Shown here piece by piece: positions 1 to 8,507 of a stretch of DNA of 44,243 nucleotides (the stretch's first letter is position 1; each line of letters opens with the position of its first letter). The DNA is from an uncultured Shimia sp. (GTDB lineage Bacteria; Pseudomonadota; Alphaproteobacteria; Rhodobacterales; Rhodobacteraceae). The stretch is taken from contig NZ_CAJXIV010000023.1 of the NCBI RefSeq assembly GCF_913054185.1, forward strand, positions 1 through 44,243, written 5' to 3'. Position numbers and translations under genes: made by a program. The notes under the pieces were generated by a model that was not told the DNA's origin, did no database searches, and saw nothing but the letters and a program-made list of their open reading frames with translations.

Positions 1-107
1 TGGCGCAGAATGTCGATCGCGACTTGCGCAGCCAACGGCGTCGACGTGGCGCACATGCCGTTGGTCGCCATCACTGGTGACCGGCCCGGAAAATGAAAAT
101 CTCGCAT
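1..107 (-). CDS. Gamma-glutamyltransferase family protein, N-terminal fragment
   Basis: Only the first 35 codons lie in the window; the gene runs off the left edge. The translation starts MRDFHFPGRSPVMATNGMCA and continues with S-T-P-LA and a helix ending in DILR. This matches the N-terminus of gamma-glutamyltranspeptidases, where a MCATSHPLA-like stretch precedes the RRGGNAVDAA motif. The family cleaves gamma-glutamyl bonds of glutathione and related peptides, usually after autoprocessing in the periplasm; none of the catalytic part can be seen here. The start is supported by GGGAG five bases upstream. A perfect 16-bp palindrome (119-134) abuts that ribosome binding site. The typical histidine of the S-H-P motif is threonine here. 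Confidence 0.75.
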   Translation of the reverse strand, partial: MRDFHFPGRSPVMATNGMCATSTPLAAQVAIDILR

Positions 108-118
108 GATGTCTCCCT

Positions 119-134
119 ACTTCACATGTGAAGT
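119..134. promoter_or_regulatory. 16-bp perfect palindrome upstream of the gamma-glutamyltransferase gene
   Basis: ACTTCACA followed directly by TGTGAAGT is a perfect dyad with no central spacer. As RNA it could not form a hairpin loop without losing pairs, so a DNA operator is more likely. It lies 12 bp upstream of the ATG and touches the ribosome binding site of the gene at 1-107. A regulator of the GntR or TetR type would fit such a site, but no regulator gene is adjacent in the window. Confidence 0.45.
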
Positions 135-191
135 TTATCGGGAGTTACGGTTTATGCAACCAGTTGGTCCAAGCAGGCCCAAAAACGGTGC

Positions 192-647
192 TTAGTCAGG
201 GACGCGGAAGCTGAGTTCGTTGTGCCCTGTTGCGTGGCGATTGTAGCCAATGTCCTGTGCCAAAGACCGCACAAGCCCCCAGCCAAATCCACCTTCAGGC
301 ATGTCAAGAAGGTCGCGATCCAGATCAGGCATAACCCCATCCGGAAGCTGGTTGTCAGGCATCTCCGCACCATTGTCGCGCACTTCCACAAACCAACATT
401 GGTCCGCGTAGTTGCAAGCAATCACAATTTGGCCGTCATTGCGCCCGGCCAGCGCGTGTTCCACAACATTGTTCAACACTTCGGCCAGCACAATTTCGAG
501 CACACCCGCATTGCAGGCTGCAAACTCTTGTGCCGTCAACTTGTGACGCAGAGTCTCAAGCGCATTGCGCACCTCCGTGGGGGTGCCCTTAAGCTCGATG
601 TGGATATCAGCCTTAGGTTTAATCAATCTGGGGTGTGTCCCTAACAT
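192..647 (-). CDS. RsbW-like anti-sigma factor kinase (HATPase domain)
   Basis: A 151-residue, single-domain GHKL ATPase. The N box carries E56, N60, E63 and H64 (EVLNNVVEHA), the G1 box is DNGAEMP at 91-97, and the glycine lid is GGFGWGLVRSL at 119-129. This is the architecture of RsbW/SpoIIAB-type serine kinases, which bind a sigma factor or other partner and phosphorylate a STAS antagonist. The STAS gene lies 11 bp upstream on the same strand, so the two form a partner-switching pair. No sigma factor or PP2C phosphatase gene is adjacent, so the output is unknown. The start has only a weak ribosome binding site; no better start is nearby. Confidence 0.88.
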   Translation of the reverse strand: MLGTHPRLIKPKADIHIELKGTPTEVRNALETLRHKLTAQEFAACNAGVLEIVLAEVLNNVVEHALAGRNDGQIVIACNYADQCWFVEVRDNGAEMPDNQLPDGVMPDLDRDLLDMPEGGFGWGLVRSLAQDIGYNRHATGHNELSFRVPD

Positions 648-658
648 CAGATCAAAAG

Positions 659-988
659 TCAGATGACAATCGCGTCATCTAAAGAATTGTGAATACGGAA
701 CACAGTGTCCATACGGGTCAACCGGAAAACTTTATCCACATTTTCGTTAAGTCCCGCCAATTCCAACGGATTTTTACCGCCCAGCTGCTTCATGGCCGCC
801 ACAATGGCGCCCAAGCCACTGGAATCAATGAAATCCACCTCGGACAGGTTTAGAACCACGCGGCCATCTGCCGTGTCGGTTTCTTCGCGCATGCGATCTT
901 TAAATTGAATGGCCACGGATGCATCAATCCGTGTTTCGTGAACAGATACCACCAGGGCATCACCCTCTGCCTTACTCGACAGATTCAT
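659..988 (-). CDS. STAS-domain anti-sigma factor antagonist
   Basis: 109 residues covering a single STAS domain of the RsbV/SpoIIAA type. The signature DSSGLGA is at 55-61, and S57 corresponds to the serine phosphorylated by the cognate kinase in SpoIIAA. Unphosphorylated antagonist would be expected to bind the RsbW-like kinase encoded just downstream (192-647) and release its target. A strong AAGGAG lies eight bases before the ATG at 988. It is first in the STAS-kinase pair, which is divergent from the thiolase gene; the 195-bp gap must hold both promoters. Confidence 0.92.
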   Translation of the reverse strand: MNLSSKAEGDALVVSVHETRIDASVAIQFKDRMREETDTADGRVVLNLSEVDFIDSSGLGAIVAAMKQLGGKNPLELAGLNENVDKVFRLTRMDTVFRIHNSLDDAIVI

Positions 989-1115
989 ATGACGTCTCCT
1001 TCACCTTTCGTCCTTGGCACAGTCTAGGCCGCAATGGTTACCAATGTATGAGCGCGCCCCGTGGATCTACGGAATTGCGCACCTGCCCCAATTGGCGCAA
1101 AGAACTTTGTAACAT

Positions 1116-1139
1116 CCTTGCAAAGATTTTCAGGCAAGG
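1116..1139 (+). promoter_or_regulatory. Inverted repeat in the STAS/thiolase divergent promoter
   Basis: CCTTGC and GCAAGG flank a 12-base A/T-rich spacer, 45 bp before the thiolase ATG. It may be an operator half-site pair or a leader hairpin. The repeat is short and could be chance. Confidence 0.2.
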
Positions 1140-1183
1140 CCAAGAGCAATTGATTGTGACAGGGCTGCGGAGGAGCAAAAACC

Positions 1184-2356
1184 ATGAAAAAAGTAGTGAT
1201 TGCAGGGGCGTCCAGGACGCCGATGGGTGGTTTTCAAGGCGCGTTTGATGGTGTGGAAGCTGCCGAGCTTGGCGGCACCGCGATTCGTGCGGCGCTTGCG
1301 GATGCCGGGGCCACCACCGCGGACGAAGTGTTAATGGGCTGTGTGCTGCCCGCGGGTCAGGGGCAAGCGCCCGCACGTCAAGCAGGCTTCAAAGGTGGTC
1401 TGGAAGAGGACGTTCCGGCCACAACGCTTAACAAGATGTGCGGCTCCGGCATGAAAGCCGCGATGATGGCGTTTGACAGCGTCGCGCTTGGCGACCGCGA
1501 CGTTATGATTGCAGGCGGCATGGAAAGCATGACCAACGCGCCTTACGTTTTGCCAAAAATGCGCGGCGGGGCGCGGATTGGCCATCAGCAGGTGGTGGAC
1601 CACATGTTCCTTGATGGTCTGGAAGATGCCTATGACAAAGGCCGCCTGATGGGCACCTTTGCCGAAGACTGCGCCGAGAGCTTCCAATTCACCCGTGAAG
1701 CGCAGGACGAATATGCGTTAAAATCTTTGGCCAACGCTCTGGAGGCGCAGAAATCCGGTGCGTTTGAAGGCGAGATTGCCGCTGTAACCCTAAAAACCCG
1801 CAAGGGGGATGTGGAAATTGCGCAAGACGAGCAACCAGGCAATGCCCGCCCCGCAAAAATCCCTCAGCTCAAGCCTGCCTTCCGCAAAGACGGCACTGTG
1901 ACCGCGGCAAACAGTTCTTCCATTTCAGACGGTGCCGCGGCGCTTGTGGTCGCCTCGGCAGAAGCTGCCGAAGTGCAAGGTCTAAAAGTGCGCGCAGAGA
2001 TTGTTGGTCATGCCAGCCATGCGCAAGCCCCAGGCCTGTTCACCACCGCGCCTGTGCCTGCCGCGCAGAAGCTGCTCGAAAAAATCGGTTGGAAAAAAGA
2101 AGACGTCGACCTGTGGGAAGTCAACGAAGCCTTTGCCGTGGTGCCAATGGCCTTCATGCACGAGATGGGCTTGAGCCGTGACATCGTAAACGTGAACGGT
2201 GGTGCCTGTGCATTGGGTCACCCAATTGGTGCCTCTGGCGCACGCATCATGGTGACGTTGCTGAACGCATTGGAAAAACGCGGGTTGAAGCGCGGCATTG
2301 CCGCGATTTGCATCGGCGGCGGCGAAGGCACAGCCATTGCGATTGAGCGTATTTAG
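1184..2356 (+). CDS. Thiolase (acetyl-CoA C-acyltransferase)
   Basis: A 390-residue thiolase of normal length. The nucleophilic cysteine is C86 (NKMCGSGMKA). The C-terminal catalytic pair is H346 in GHPIGASG and C376 in CIGGGEGTA, and NEAF lies between. Such enzymes condense two acetyl-CoA, or cleave 3-ketoacyl-CoA, in the cytoplasm. The family includes PhaA-type acetoacetyl-CoA thiolases and beta-oxidation enzymes, and sequence alone does not decide between them. No phaB, hydroxyacyl-CoA dehydrogenase or CoA transferase is adjacent, so it appears monocistronic. GGAGG lies nine bases before the ATG, and a strong terminator follows within 25 bp of the stop. Confidence 0.95.
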   Translation: MKKVVIAGASRTPMGGFQGAFDGVEAAELGGTAIRAALADAGATTADEVLMGCVLPAGQGQAPARQAGFKGGLEEDVPATTLNKMCGSGMKAAMMAFDSVALGDRDVMIAGGMESMTNAPYVLPKMRGGARIGHQQVVDHMFLDGLEDAYDKGRLMGTFAEDCAESFQFTREAQDEYALKSLANALEAQKSGAFEGEIAAVTLKTRKGDVEIAQDEQPGNARPAKIPQLKPAFRKDGTVTAANSSSISDGAAALVVASAEAAEVQGLKVRAEIVGHASHAQAPGLFTTAPVPAAQKLLEKIGWKKEDVDLWEVNEAFAVVPMAFMHEMGLSRDIVNVNGGACALGHPIGASGARIMVTLLNALEKRGLKRGIAAICIGGGEGTAIAIERI

Positions 2357-2378
2357 GCGAAACTGCCGATAGAAATGC

Positions 2379-2412
2379 AAAACGCCGCGAGACTGTCTCG
2401 CGGCGTTTTTTT
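2379..2412. terminator. Bidirectional intrinsic terminator between thiolase and DUF2065 genes
   Basis: A 14-bp perfect stem (2379-2392 with 2396-2409) and a 3-base loop. It has an A run on the left and a T run on the right. It therefore terminates both the plus-strand thiolase transcript and the minus-strand rpiA-gor-hflK-hflC-DUF2065 transcript. Confidence 0.95.
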
Positions 2413-2423
2413 GTTTTTTGGCC

Positions 2424-2621
2424 TTAAGCCCCCAGAGCTTTGGCGATCCAAACCACCAAGACGCCCAGCGCCACGGCCATCAACCCCATAGTACGACGTT
2501 GGCCTTCGCTGAAGCTGCGCAGCATTTCCAGCAGCTCCTCAACGATAGAAGGGGCCAGTGCGTACACCAGCCCCTCCAAAACCAAAACCAACCCGAAAGC
2601 CAGAAGTGCGGTTTCAACCAT
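2424..2621 (-). CDS. DUF2065 family small membrane protein
   Basis: 65 residues with two hydrophobic helices (about 3-22 and 44-62) joined by a short amphipathic linker rich in E and R. This is the DUF2065 pattern. The ATG overlaps the hflC stop codon by one base (TGATG), so the genes are translationally coupled. DUF2065 genes often follow hflK-hflC, which suggests a role with the HflKC/FtsH membrane protease complex. No function has been shown that I know of. Confidence 0.88.
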   Translation of the reverse strand: MVETALLAFGLVLVLEGLVYALAPSIVEELLEMLRSFSEGQRRTMGLMAVALGVLVVWIAKALGA

Positions 2622-3490
2622 CAGCGACCCTGGGAGTTGCCGAAGTAGTTGAAAAACTCGCTGTTCGGGGACAGCACCATCGAAGAGGTGCCACCGGTCA
2701 GCGATGCACGGTAGGCGTTGAGCGAACGGTAGAATTCAAAGAACTCCGGGTCCGCACCAAAGGCATCGGCAAAGATTGCGTTACGTTGCGCATCCGCTTC
2801 ACCACGAGAGATCTCAGACTGACGTTTGGCATCAGACACAAGTTCCACCACGGTACGATCCGCCTGCGCGCGTTTGCGTTGCGCGGCTTCGTCACCACGG
2901 GCAATCTCGTCGGCAGCTTCCCGTTCACGCTCTGCACGCATACGAGAGAAAGTTGCTTCCAAGTTGGCTTGTGGCAGGTCGGTGCGCTTCAAACGCACAT
3001 CGATCACCTCAAGACCCAGCGCACGCGCTTCGGTGATGGCGTTGTCGCGGATACGGTTCATCAGGCTTTCACGCTCTGTGGAGAGCACCTGATCAGACCG
3101 CACTGAGCCCAGCACTTCACGGGTTTGCGCCCGCAAGATGTTGTCCAGTCGACGTTCCGCCAACTCTACACCACCGGCACCAACGGCCTGACGGAACTGG
3201 TTCACGTCAGCGATGCGATAGCGCGCAAAGGCATCCACAACCAGACGACGGTCATCCAGAGGGGTTACCTCAAGCGGACCAACTTCGCGGCTCAGGATAC
3301 GGTCGTCATAGGTGACCACTTCCTGAATGAGCGGAATTTTGAAGGCCAAGCCAGGATCTTCTTTCACAGTGACCACACGGCCAAACTGCAGAACCAGGGC
3401 TTTTTCACGCTCGTCCACAATGAAGATTGAGGACAGAAGGCCAGCGATCGCGATCACCAAGATTGGCAAAAGATACGTTGTCTTTTTCAT
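2621..3490 (-). CDS. hflC: HflC, SPFH-domain modulator of FtsH protease
   Basis: 289 residues. An N-terminal membrane anchor (about 6-25) is followed by an SPFH/band 7 domain starting VDEREKALVLQFG. A long charged helix (about 165-235) is rich in R, E and A and contains RAEREREAADEIARGD. HflC assembles with HflK into a large periplasm-facing ring that surrounds FtsH and limits its access to membrane substrates. The gene starts one base after the hflK stop codon and overlaps the DUF2065 gene, so the order hflK-hflC-DUF2065 is conserved. degP, often next in alphaproteobacteria, is absent here. Confidence 0.95.
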   Translation of the reverse strand: MKKTTYLLPILVIAIAGLLSSIFIVDEREKALVLQFGRVVTVKEDPGLAFKIPLIQEVVTYDDRILSREVGPLEVTPLDDRRLVVDAFARYRIADVNQFRQAVGAGGVELAERRLDNILRAQTREVLGSVRSDQVLSTERESLMNRIRDNAITEARALGLEVIDVRLKRTDLPQANLEATFSRMRAEREREAADEIARGDEAAQRKRAQADRTVVELVSDAKRQSEISRGEADAQRNAIFADAFGADPEFFEFYRSLNAYRASLTGGTSSMVLSPNSEFFNYFGNSQGR

Positions 3491-3491
3491 A

Positions 3492-4637
3492 TCAGTTGCT
3501 CCCCTTGCGCAGCTCGTTCAGCGGCAGATACGGCACCACACCAGAGCCACCGGATTGTTCGTCGATGATCACCTTGTCGATGTCGCCAAGAACCTCTTCC
3601 ATGGTCTCAAGATACAAACGCTTGCGTGTCACTTCCGGAGCCTTTTGATACTCGGTCAAAACCGCCGAGAAACGGCTGGCTTCACCTTCGGCCTCGTTCA
3701 CAACGCGCGCACGGTAGGCTTCAGCTTCTTCCAGGATTTGCGCCGCTTCACCACGGGCACCCGCTGTCACACGGTTGGAATAGGCATCCGCTTGCTTCTC
3801 CAAACGGTCCCGCTCTTGGGAAGCCGATTGCACTTCGCGGAACGCGTCTTTTACTTCCTCGGGGGGATCGGCACCGTCAAAGTTCACCCGCACGATGTTC
3901 ACGCCGGAGTTATATGTGTCCAAAGTCACCTGGATCGACTCTTGCAGACGGTCGGTGATCACACCACGGTCCCGGTTGAGGATCGGCGCAAGCTCAGACT
4001 GCGCAATGATTTCACGCATCGCGGATTCAGACACCGCGCGAATGGTCTCACGTGGGTCACGTAGGTTAAACAAGAACTGCGCTGGGTCAGAAATGTTCCA
4101 AACCACCTGATAGTCGATGTCGACGATGTTTTCATCACCGGTCAGCATCAGGCCATCTGTGCCACGACCAGGAATTTCCTCGGTCTGTTCGTTTGTGACT
4201 GGCAGCACTTCGGCTGTGACCAAAGGCCATGGCGCAAAGTTCAGACCAGGCTCACCCGTTGCGGAGTATTTGCCAAGGAACAACTCAACAGATTTCTCTT
4301 CCGGTTTTACGGAATAGAAGCTGGTGGCGCCCCAGGCGACAACTGCAAGCCCCAGACCGGCCAGCACAGCGCCACGGCTGATACCGGGACCACCAGAGCC
4401 ACCGGCGCTGCCGCCATTTTGGCCGCCTCCGCCTTGACCACCGCGACCGCCCATAAGCACACGCAACTGATCCTGACCCTTTTTCATCAGGTCATCGATG
4501 TCGGGAATCTGCGGGCCATCGCCCTCAGGGGGACGTCGACCGCCACCGTTTTCATTGTCGCGATTGCCGCCACCTTGGTTGCCTCCGCCTTGGTTGTTGC
4601 CGCCCCCTCCCCAGGGGCCGCCGCTGTTTCCTGCCAT
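3492..4637 (-). CDS. hflK: HflK, SPFH-domain modulator of FtsH protease
   Basis: 381 residues from the chosen start. The N-terminus (about 1-85) is low-complexity and rich in G, N and Q. A membrane helix follows at about 89-108, then an SPFH domain and a coiled-coil-like C-terminal helix. HflK pairs with HflC in the inner membrane. The frame extends upstream to 4706, but the ATG at 4637 is preceded by AAGGGA nine bases away and gives the family-typical MAGNSGGPW start. It follows gor on the same strand with about 80 bp between them. Confidence 0.94.
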   Translation of the reverse strand: MAGNSGGPWGGGGNNQGGGNQGGGNRDNENGGGRRPPEGDGPQIPDIDDLMKKGQDQLRVLMGGRGGQGGGGQNGGSAGGSGGPGISRGAVLAGLGLAVVAWGATSFYSVKPEEKSVELFLGKYSATGEPGLNFAPWPLVTAEVLPVTNEQTEEIPGRGTDGLMLTGDENIVDIDYQVVWNISDPAQFLFNLRDPRETIRAVSESAMREIIAQSELAPILNRDRGVITDRLQESIQVTLDTYNSGVNIVRVNFDGADPPEEVKDAFREVQSASQERDRLEKQADAYSNRVTAGARGEAAQILEEAEAYRARVVNEAEGEASRFSAVLTEYQKAPEVTRKRLYLETMEEVLGDIDKVIIDEQSGGSGVVPYLPLNELRKGSN

Positions 4638-4718
4638 TCGGGATATTCCCTTCCTGTATCGTGTTTGGCGTTCCCCTAAATCTGAGGTTTGCGCCAGAAA
4701 AATCAACCCATATACGGC

Positions 4719-6074
4719 CTAAAGGCTGCGTACAGGGGCTTTCATGGTTACCAGTTCTTCAGACATTGTGGGATGAACCGCCACTGTCCGATCAAAGTCT
4801 TCTTTGGTTGCGCCCATCTTTACGGCAATGCCAGCCAACTGGATCATCTCACCGGCGCCCGGCGCAACGATGTGACAACCAAGCACTTTACGTGTCGCTT
4901 TGCTGACAATCAGCTTCATCAATACCCGTTCTGCACGCCCGGCAAAAGCCTGCTGCATTGGCTTGAAGCTGGTGGAATAAACCTCAACCGGCTCTTGCAT
5001 TGCGGCGTCTTCTTCCGACAGCCCGACAGTGCCCATTTCCGGCTGGGTAAAGATCGCAGTTGGAATCAAATCGTGATCCACCGGTGTTGGATTGCCTTTG
5101 AACACAGTTTCCACAAAAGCCATGCCTTCGCGGATCGCCACTGGGGTCAGGTTCACACGGTCGGTCACGTCACCCACCGCATAGACAGACGGCACACCGG
5201 TCTGGCTGTACGCGTCCACAACCACCTCGCCTTTGCGGCCCAGTTTCACACCAATCTCTGCGAGGCCCATGCCGTCTGTGTTTGGCGCACGACCAGTGGC
5301 AAACATCACCTGATCAAACAGGCGATCACGCCCGTTGGAATCTGTCACCCGAATCTTGTCGCCGTCTTTCACCAGCGAGATCGCGTTGGTGTTGAGTTGC
5401 ACATCAATGCCCCGTGTGACCATCTCTTCGCTGATCAGCGTGCGGGCTTCATTGTCAAAGCCACGCAGGATTTGCTCACCGCGGTAGAACTGCGTGGTTT
5501 TCACACCAAGGCCGTTCATGATGCCGGCAAACTCAGACGCGATGTAACCACCACCCACAATCAACATGCTGTCTGGCAGTTTTTCCAGGTGGAAAATTTC
5601 GTTGGAACTGATGCCCAGCTCTGCGCCGGGCAGCTCCGGCCAGACCGGACGCCCACCCATGGCCAACAAAATGTGCTTGGCGGTTTTCTGGGTGCCATCA
5701 GCGAGTTCGACAGTATGAGCGTCGACCATCTTGGCGCGCAGATCAAAGCTTTCGACTCCACTGTTTTTCAACAGGTTGCGATAGATGCCTTCAAGACGGT
5801 CAAGTTCGGCGTGTAGTTTGCCTTTAAAGGCGTCCCAGTCAAACGCGCCCGGCGTGATGTCCCAGCCATAAGCCTGCGCATCCTCAACCATGCCTGCGTA
5901 TTCAGACGCAAAGACCATCAGTTTTTTTGGCACACAGCCCCGGATCACACAGGTGCCGCCATAGCGGTCTTCCTCGGCCAATGCGACTTTTACACCTTCG
6001 GCTGCCGCAACACGCGCAGCCCGTACGCCACCGGAGCCACCGCCGATGACAAAGAGATCATAATCAAAGGACAT
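4719..6074 (-). CDS. gor: Glutathione-disulfide reductase
   Basis: 451 residues, a class I flavoprotein disulfide reductase. The FAD motif GGGSGG is at 11-16. The redox disulfide is C42-x4-C47 in GGTCVIRGCVPKK. The NADP-binding segment GGGYIASEFAG is near 174-184, and the C-terminal catalytic HPT motif (AVHPTMSEE) closes the active site of the partner subunit. The C-V-I-R-G-C form is seen in glutathione reductases of plants and many alphaproteobacteria. It reduces glutathione disulfide with NADPH in the cytoplasm. It lies 14 bp after rpiA and before hflK on the same strand; rpiA in the pentose phosphate pathway is a reasonable metabolic neighbour for an NADPH-consuming enzyme. Confidence 0.95.
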   Translation of the reverse strand: MSFDYDLFVIGGGSGGVRAARVAAAEGVKVALAEEDRYGGTCVIRGCVPKKLMVFASEYAGMVEDAQAYGWDITPGAFDWDAFKGKLHAELDRLEGIYRNLLKNSGVESFDLRAKMVDAHTVELADGTQKTAKHILLAMGGRPVWPELPGAELGISSNEIFHLEKLPDSMLIVGGGYIASEFAGIMNGLGVKTTQFYRGEQILRGFDNEARTLISEEMVTRGIDVQLNTNAISLVKDGDKIRVTDSNGRDRLFDQVMFATGRAPNTDGMGLAEIGVKLGRKGEVVVDAYSQTGVPSVYAVGDVTDRVNLTPVAIREGMAFVETVFKGNPTPVDHDLIPTAIFTQPEMGTVGLSEEDAAMQEPVEVYSTSFKPMQQAFAGRAERVLMKLIVSKATRKVLGCHIVAPGAGEMIQLAGIAVKMGATKEDFDRTVAVHPTMSEELVTMKAPVRSL

Positions 6075-6088
6075 GATGTGCCTTCTTG

Positions 6089-6877
6089 TTAGTCCACCAG
6101 ATCGGTGAACAGATTGTCTGTTTCAGCGAAGTCGAGCATCGCCTCTTCGATTGTGCCAGCGTTGATGTCGCGCACTTCCACGCGCCCATCGCCGTAGCCC
6201 ACAACCACCGCATCACAAATATCGATGAACAGCCCGTTTTCAACCACACCCGGCATCTGGTTGATCACAAGTGCGAGTTGGCGGGCATCACCAATGCGGT
6301 TCAGATGCAGATCAAGGATATGGTTGCCTTCATCCGTTATGAACGGTGCGTCACCATTCATGCGCAACGTGCTGTTGCGGCCCAATACATCCATGCTCAC
6401 AAGGGTTTCTTCAATCAACGCCTGTGTGGTCTGCCAGCCAAATGGCACCACTTCTACTGGCAGCGGGAAAGCCCCCAAGGTTTCGACCTCTTTGCCCACA
6501 TCGGCAATCACAACCATTTGATCCGATGCAGTCGCCACAATCTTCTCTTGCAGGAGGGCGCCGCCGCCGCCTTTGATCAGGTTGAGGTCGGCATCAAATT
6601 CGTCCGCACCGTCAATAGTCACATCGAGCCATTTGGCTTCATCGAGACTGATGACCTCAATACCAACCTCTCGTGCCAGCTCAGCTGTACGGGTCGAGGT
6701 CGGCACACCTTTGATGCGCAATCCTTGTTCACGCACCATCTCACCGAGGCAGCGCACCAGCCATGCGGCGGTCGAGCCTGTGCCCAACCCAACGCGCATG
6801 CCATCCTCAACATAGTCGGTGGCGCGTTTGGCGGCGACAAATTTGGCCTTGTCGATGGGCGACAACTCTCCGGTCAT
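6089..6877 (-). CDS. rpiA: Ribose-5-phosphate isomerase A
   Basis: 262 residues from the ATG at 6877, which has AGGGAG eight bases upstream. An in-frame ATG 18 bp earlier has no ribosome binding site. RpiA signatures are clear: GLGTGSTA near the N-terminus, DGADE-F-D in the middle, and KGGGGALLQEK. The enzyme interconverts ribulose 5-phosphate and ribose 5-phosphate in the cytoplasm. It is the first gene of the rpiA-gor-hflK-hflC-DUF2065 run. A TATAAA-like element at about 6907-6913 on the minus strand could be its -10 box. The gene is divergent from the serine dehydratase gene. Confidence 0.95.
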   Translation of the reverse strand: MTGELSPIDKAKFVAAKRATDYVEDGMRVGLGTGSTAAWLVRCLGEMVREQGLRIKGVPTSTRTAELAREVGIEVISLDEAKWLDVTIDGADEFDADLNLIKGGGGALLQEKIVATASDQMVVIADVGKEVETLGAFPLPVEVVPFGWQTTQALIEETLVSMDVLGRNSTLRMNGDAPFITDEGNHILDLHLNRIGDARQLALVINQMPGVVENGLFIDICDAVVVGYGDGRVEVRDINAGTIEEAMLDFAETDNLFTDLVD

Positions 6878-7012
6878 TGCGGCAACTCCCTGCATGCTTT
6901 GAGACTTTATAAGAAAGAAGGGCGTCGGGCGCGAGGGGGGAATGTCGGAAATTACACGCCAAAGCCGCCTGATTGCGCCACCTCACCTCATACAAGCGCA
7001 AAAGACAAGCGG

Positions 7013-7049
7013 TTGACCCGCTTACCCGCGCGTGTTTCCTATCGGAAAC
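7013..7049 (+). promoter_or_regulatory. Candidate sdaA promoter with an overlapping dyad operator
   Basis: TTGACC at 7013-7018 resembles a -35 box. At the -10 distance lies a perfect dyad, GTTTCC-TATC-GGAAAC, at 7034-7049. The dyad would overlap the -10 region, as expected for a repressor site. The ATG of the serine dehydratase is 82 bp downstream. The regulator is unknown. Confidence 0.4.
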
Positions 7050-7131
7050 GTCGCTTTTGCACTGCCAAGAAAGAGCGGTGCATCTTAGAAAGACTTCAAA
7101 TTCCGCGCGCAGGACGAAGGACCACTTACTT

Positions 7132-8505
7132 ATGTTTCTCTCAGTCTTTGATATGTTCAAAGTGGGTGTTGGCCCGTCTTCGTCACATACAATGGGGCCG
7201 ATGGTGGCGGCTGCGCGGTTCCTCGACGCGATGCGCGCCTCTCCGTTTGAATTCCACGGGCTGCGCGGGTCTCTGCATGGCTCCCTCGCCTTTACCGGCG
7301 TCGGCCACGCCACCGACCGTGCAACGATACTGGGCCTCGCAGGCTTCCTGCCTGACAGCTATGACCATGAGCTAGCGGAAGCTGCGCTTGAACACATCCG
7401 CGAGACCGAAACGGTGCAGCCAGAAGGCTTGCCAGTTCTGAAGTTCAATCCACGCGAAGATCTGAAGTTTGACTTTGGGCCCAACCTGCCCGGCCATGCC
7501 AATGGCATGATCTTGATGGCAACCGACGCACAGGGCGACGTGACCTTACAAGAGACCTACTACTCTATTGGCGGCGGCTTTATCCTCACCGAAGCAGAAC
7601 TGGCCGAAGGCAAAGCCACCGACGAAGGCACGCCGGTGCCCTACCCGTTTAAGTCTGCGGTGGAGATGCTGGAGATGGCTGAACATTCCGGCAAGACAAT
7701 TGCCGAGATGAAAAAGGCCAACGAAGTGGCACGTGGCTGTCATGAGAGCCTGTCCAAAGGCTGCGCCCGTATCTGGCAGGTGATGAATGACTGTATTGAT
7801 CGCGGGCTGGTCACCGACGGCACTTTGCCCGGAGGCCTAAACGTGCGGCGCCGCGCCAAAGCAATCCATGATGCCCTACAAGCCGAGCGCGGCATGAACC
7901 TGAATGCGCCACACACCATCAATGATTGGATGAGCGCCTATGCCATGGCGGTGAACGAAGAGAACGCGGCTGGCGGCCAAGTGGTGACTGCGCCGACCAA
8001 TGGCGCGGCGGGCGTGATGCCCGCGGTGATCCGCTATTGGCTCGATCACGTGCCTGGCGCCACAGCATCACGCGTGGATGAGTTCCTGCTCACCGCCGCT
8101 GCGATTGGCGGCTTGGTGAAGTTCAACGCGTCGATCTCTGGAGCTGAAGCAGGGTGTCAGGCCGAAGTAGGCTCAGCTGCTGCTATGGCTGCGGCCGGAC
8201 TATGCGCCGTGATGGGGGGCACGCCGGAGCAAGTGGAAAATGCAGCCGAGATCGCGTTGGAGCATCACCTTGGTATGACCTGTGATCCGGTCAAAGGCCT
8301 GGTTCAAGTGCCATGTATTGAACGCAACGGGCTGGGCGCGATCAAGGCCGTGTCGGCAGCCTCTCTGGCGTTGCGCGGAGATGGGCAGCATTTTGTGCCA
8401 TTGGACTCGGTGATAGAAACCATGCGCCAAACCGGGGCCGATATGCATGAGAAGTACAAAGAGACCTCATTGGGTGGCCTCGCGGTGAACGTGCCAAACT
8501 GCTGA
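7132..8505 (+). CDS. sdaA: L-serine ammonia-lyase, single-chain iron-sulfur type
   Basis: 457 residues from the ATG at 7132, with AAGGA about 11 bases upstream. The start [20 protein letters not shown] is typical of the family. The N-terminal beta domain carries the SSSHT motif (16-20). The alpha domain binds a 4Fe-4S cluster through C342 (EAGCQAE), C384 (GMTCDPV) and C395 (VPCIER). The protein ends in cysteine (NVPNC, C457). In the Legionella enzyme a C-terminal cysteine tail enters the active site and caps the cluster iron, so the same self-capping is likely here. It deaminates L-serine to pyruvate and ammonia. The stop lies 2 bp from the stop of the convergent lytic transglycosylase gene. 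Confidence 0.95.
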   Translation: MFLSVFDMFKVGVGPSSSHTMGPMVAAARFLDAMRASPFEFHGLRGSLHGSLAFTGVGHATDRATILGLAGFLPDSYDHELAEAALEHIRETETVQPEGLPVLKFNPREDLKFDFGPNLPGHANGMILMATDAQGDVTLQETYYSIGGGFILTEAELAEGKATDEGTPVPYPFKSAVEMLEMAEHSGKTIAEMKKANEVARGCHESLSKGCARIWQVMNDCIDRGLVTDGTLPGGLNVRRRAKAIHDALQAERGMNLNAPHTINDWMSAYAMAVNEENAAGGQVVTAPTNGAAGVMPAVIRYWLDHVPGATASRVDEFLLTAAAIGGLVKFNASISGAEAGCQAEVGSAAAMAAAGLCAVMGGTPEQVENAAEIALEHHLGMTCDPVKGLVQVPCIERNGLGAIKAVSAASLALRGDGQHFVPLDSVIETMRQTGADMHEKYKETSLGGLAVNVPNC

Positions 8506-8507
8506 TC

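Noticed and set aside
4689-5816. 375-codon plus-strand frame opposite gor
   Set aside because: Antisense to glutathione reductase with an H-, Q- and R-rich composition and no domain. It is a shadow frame.
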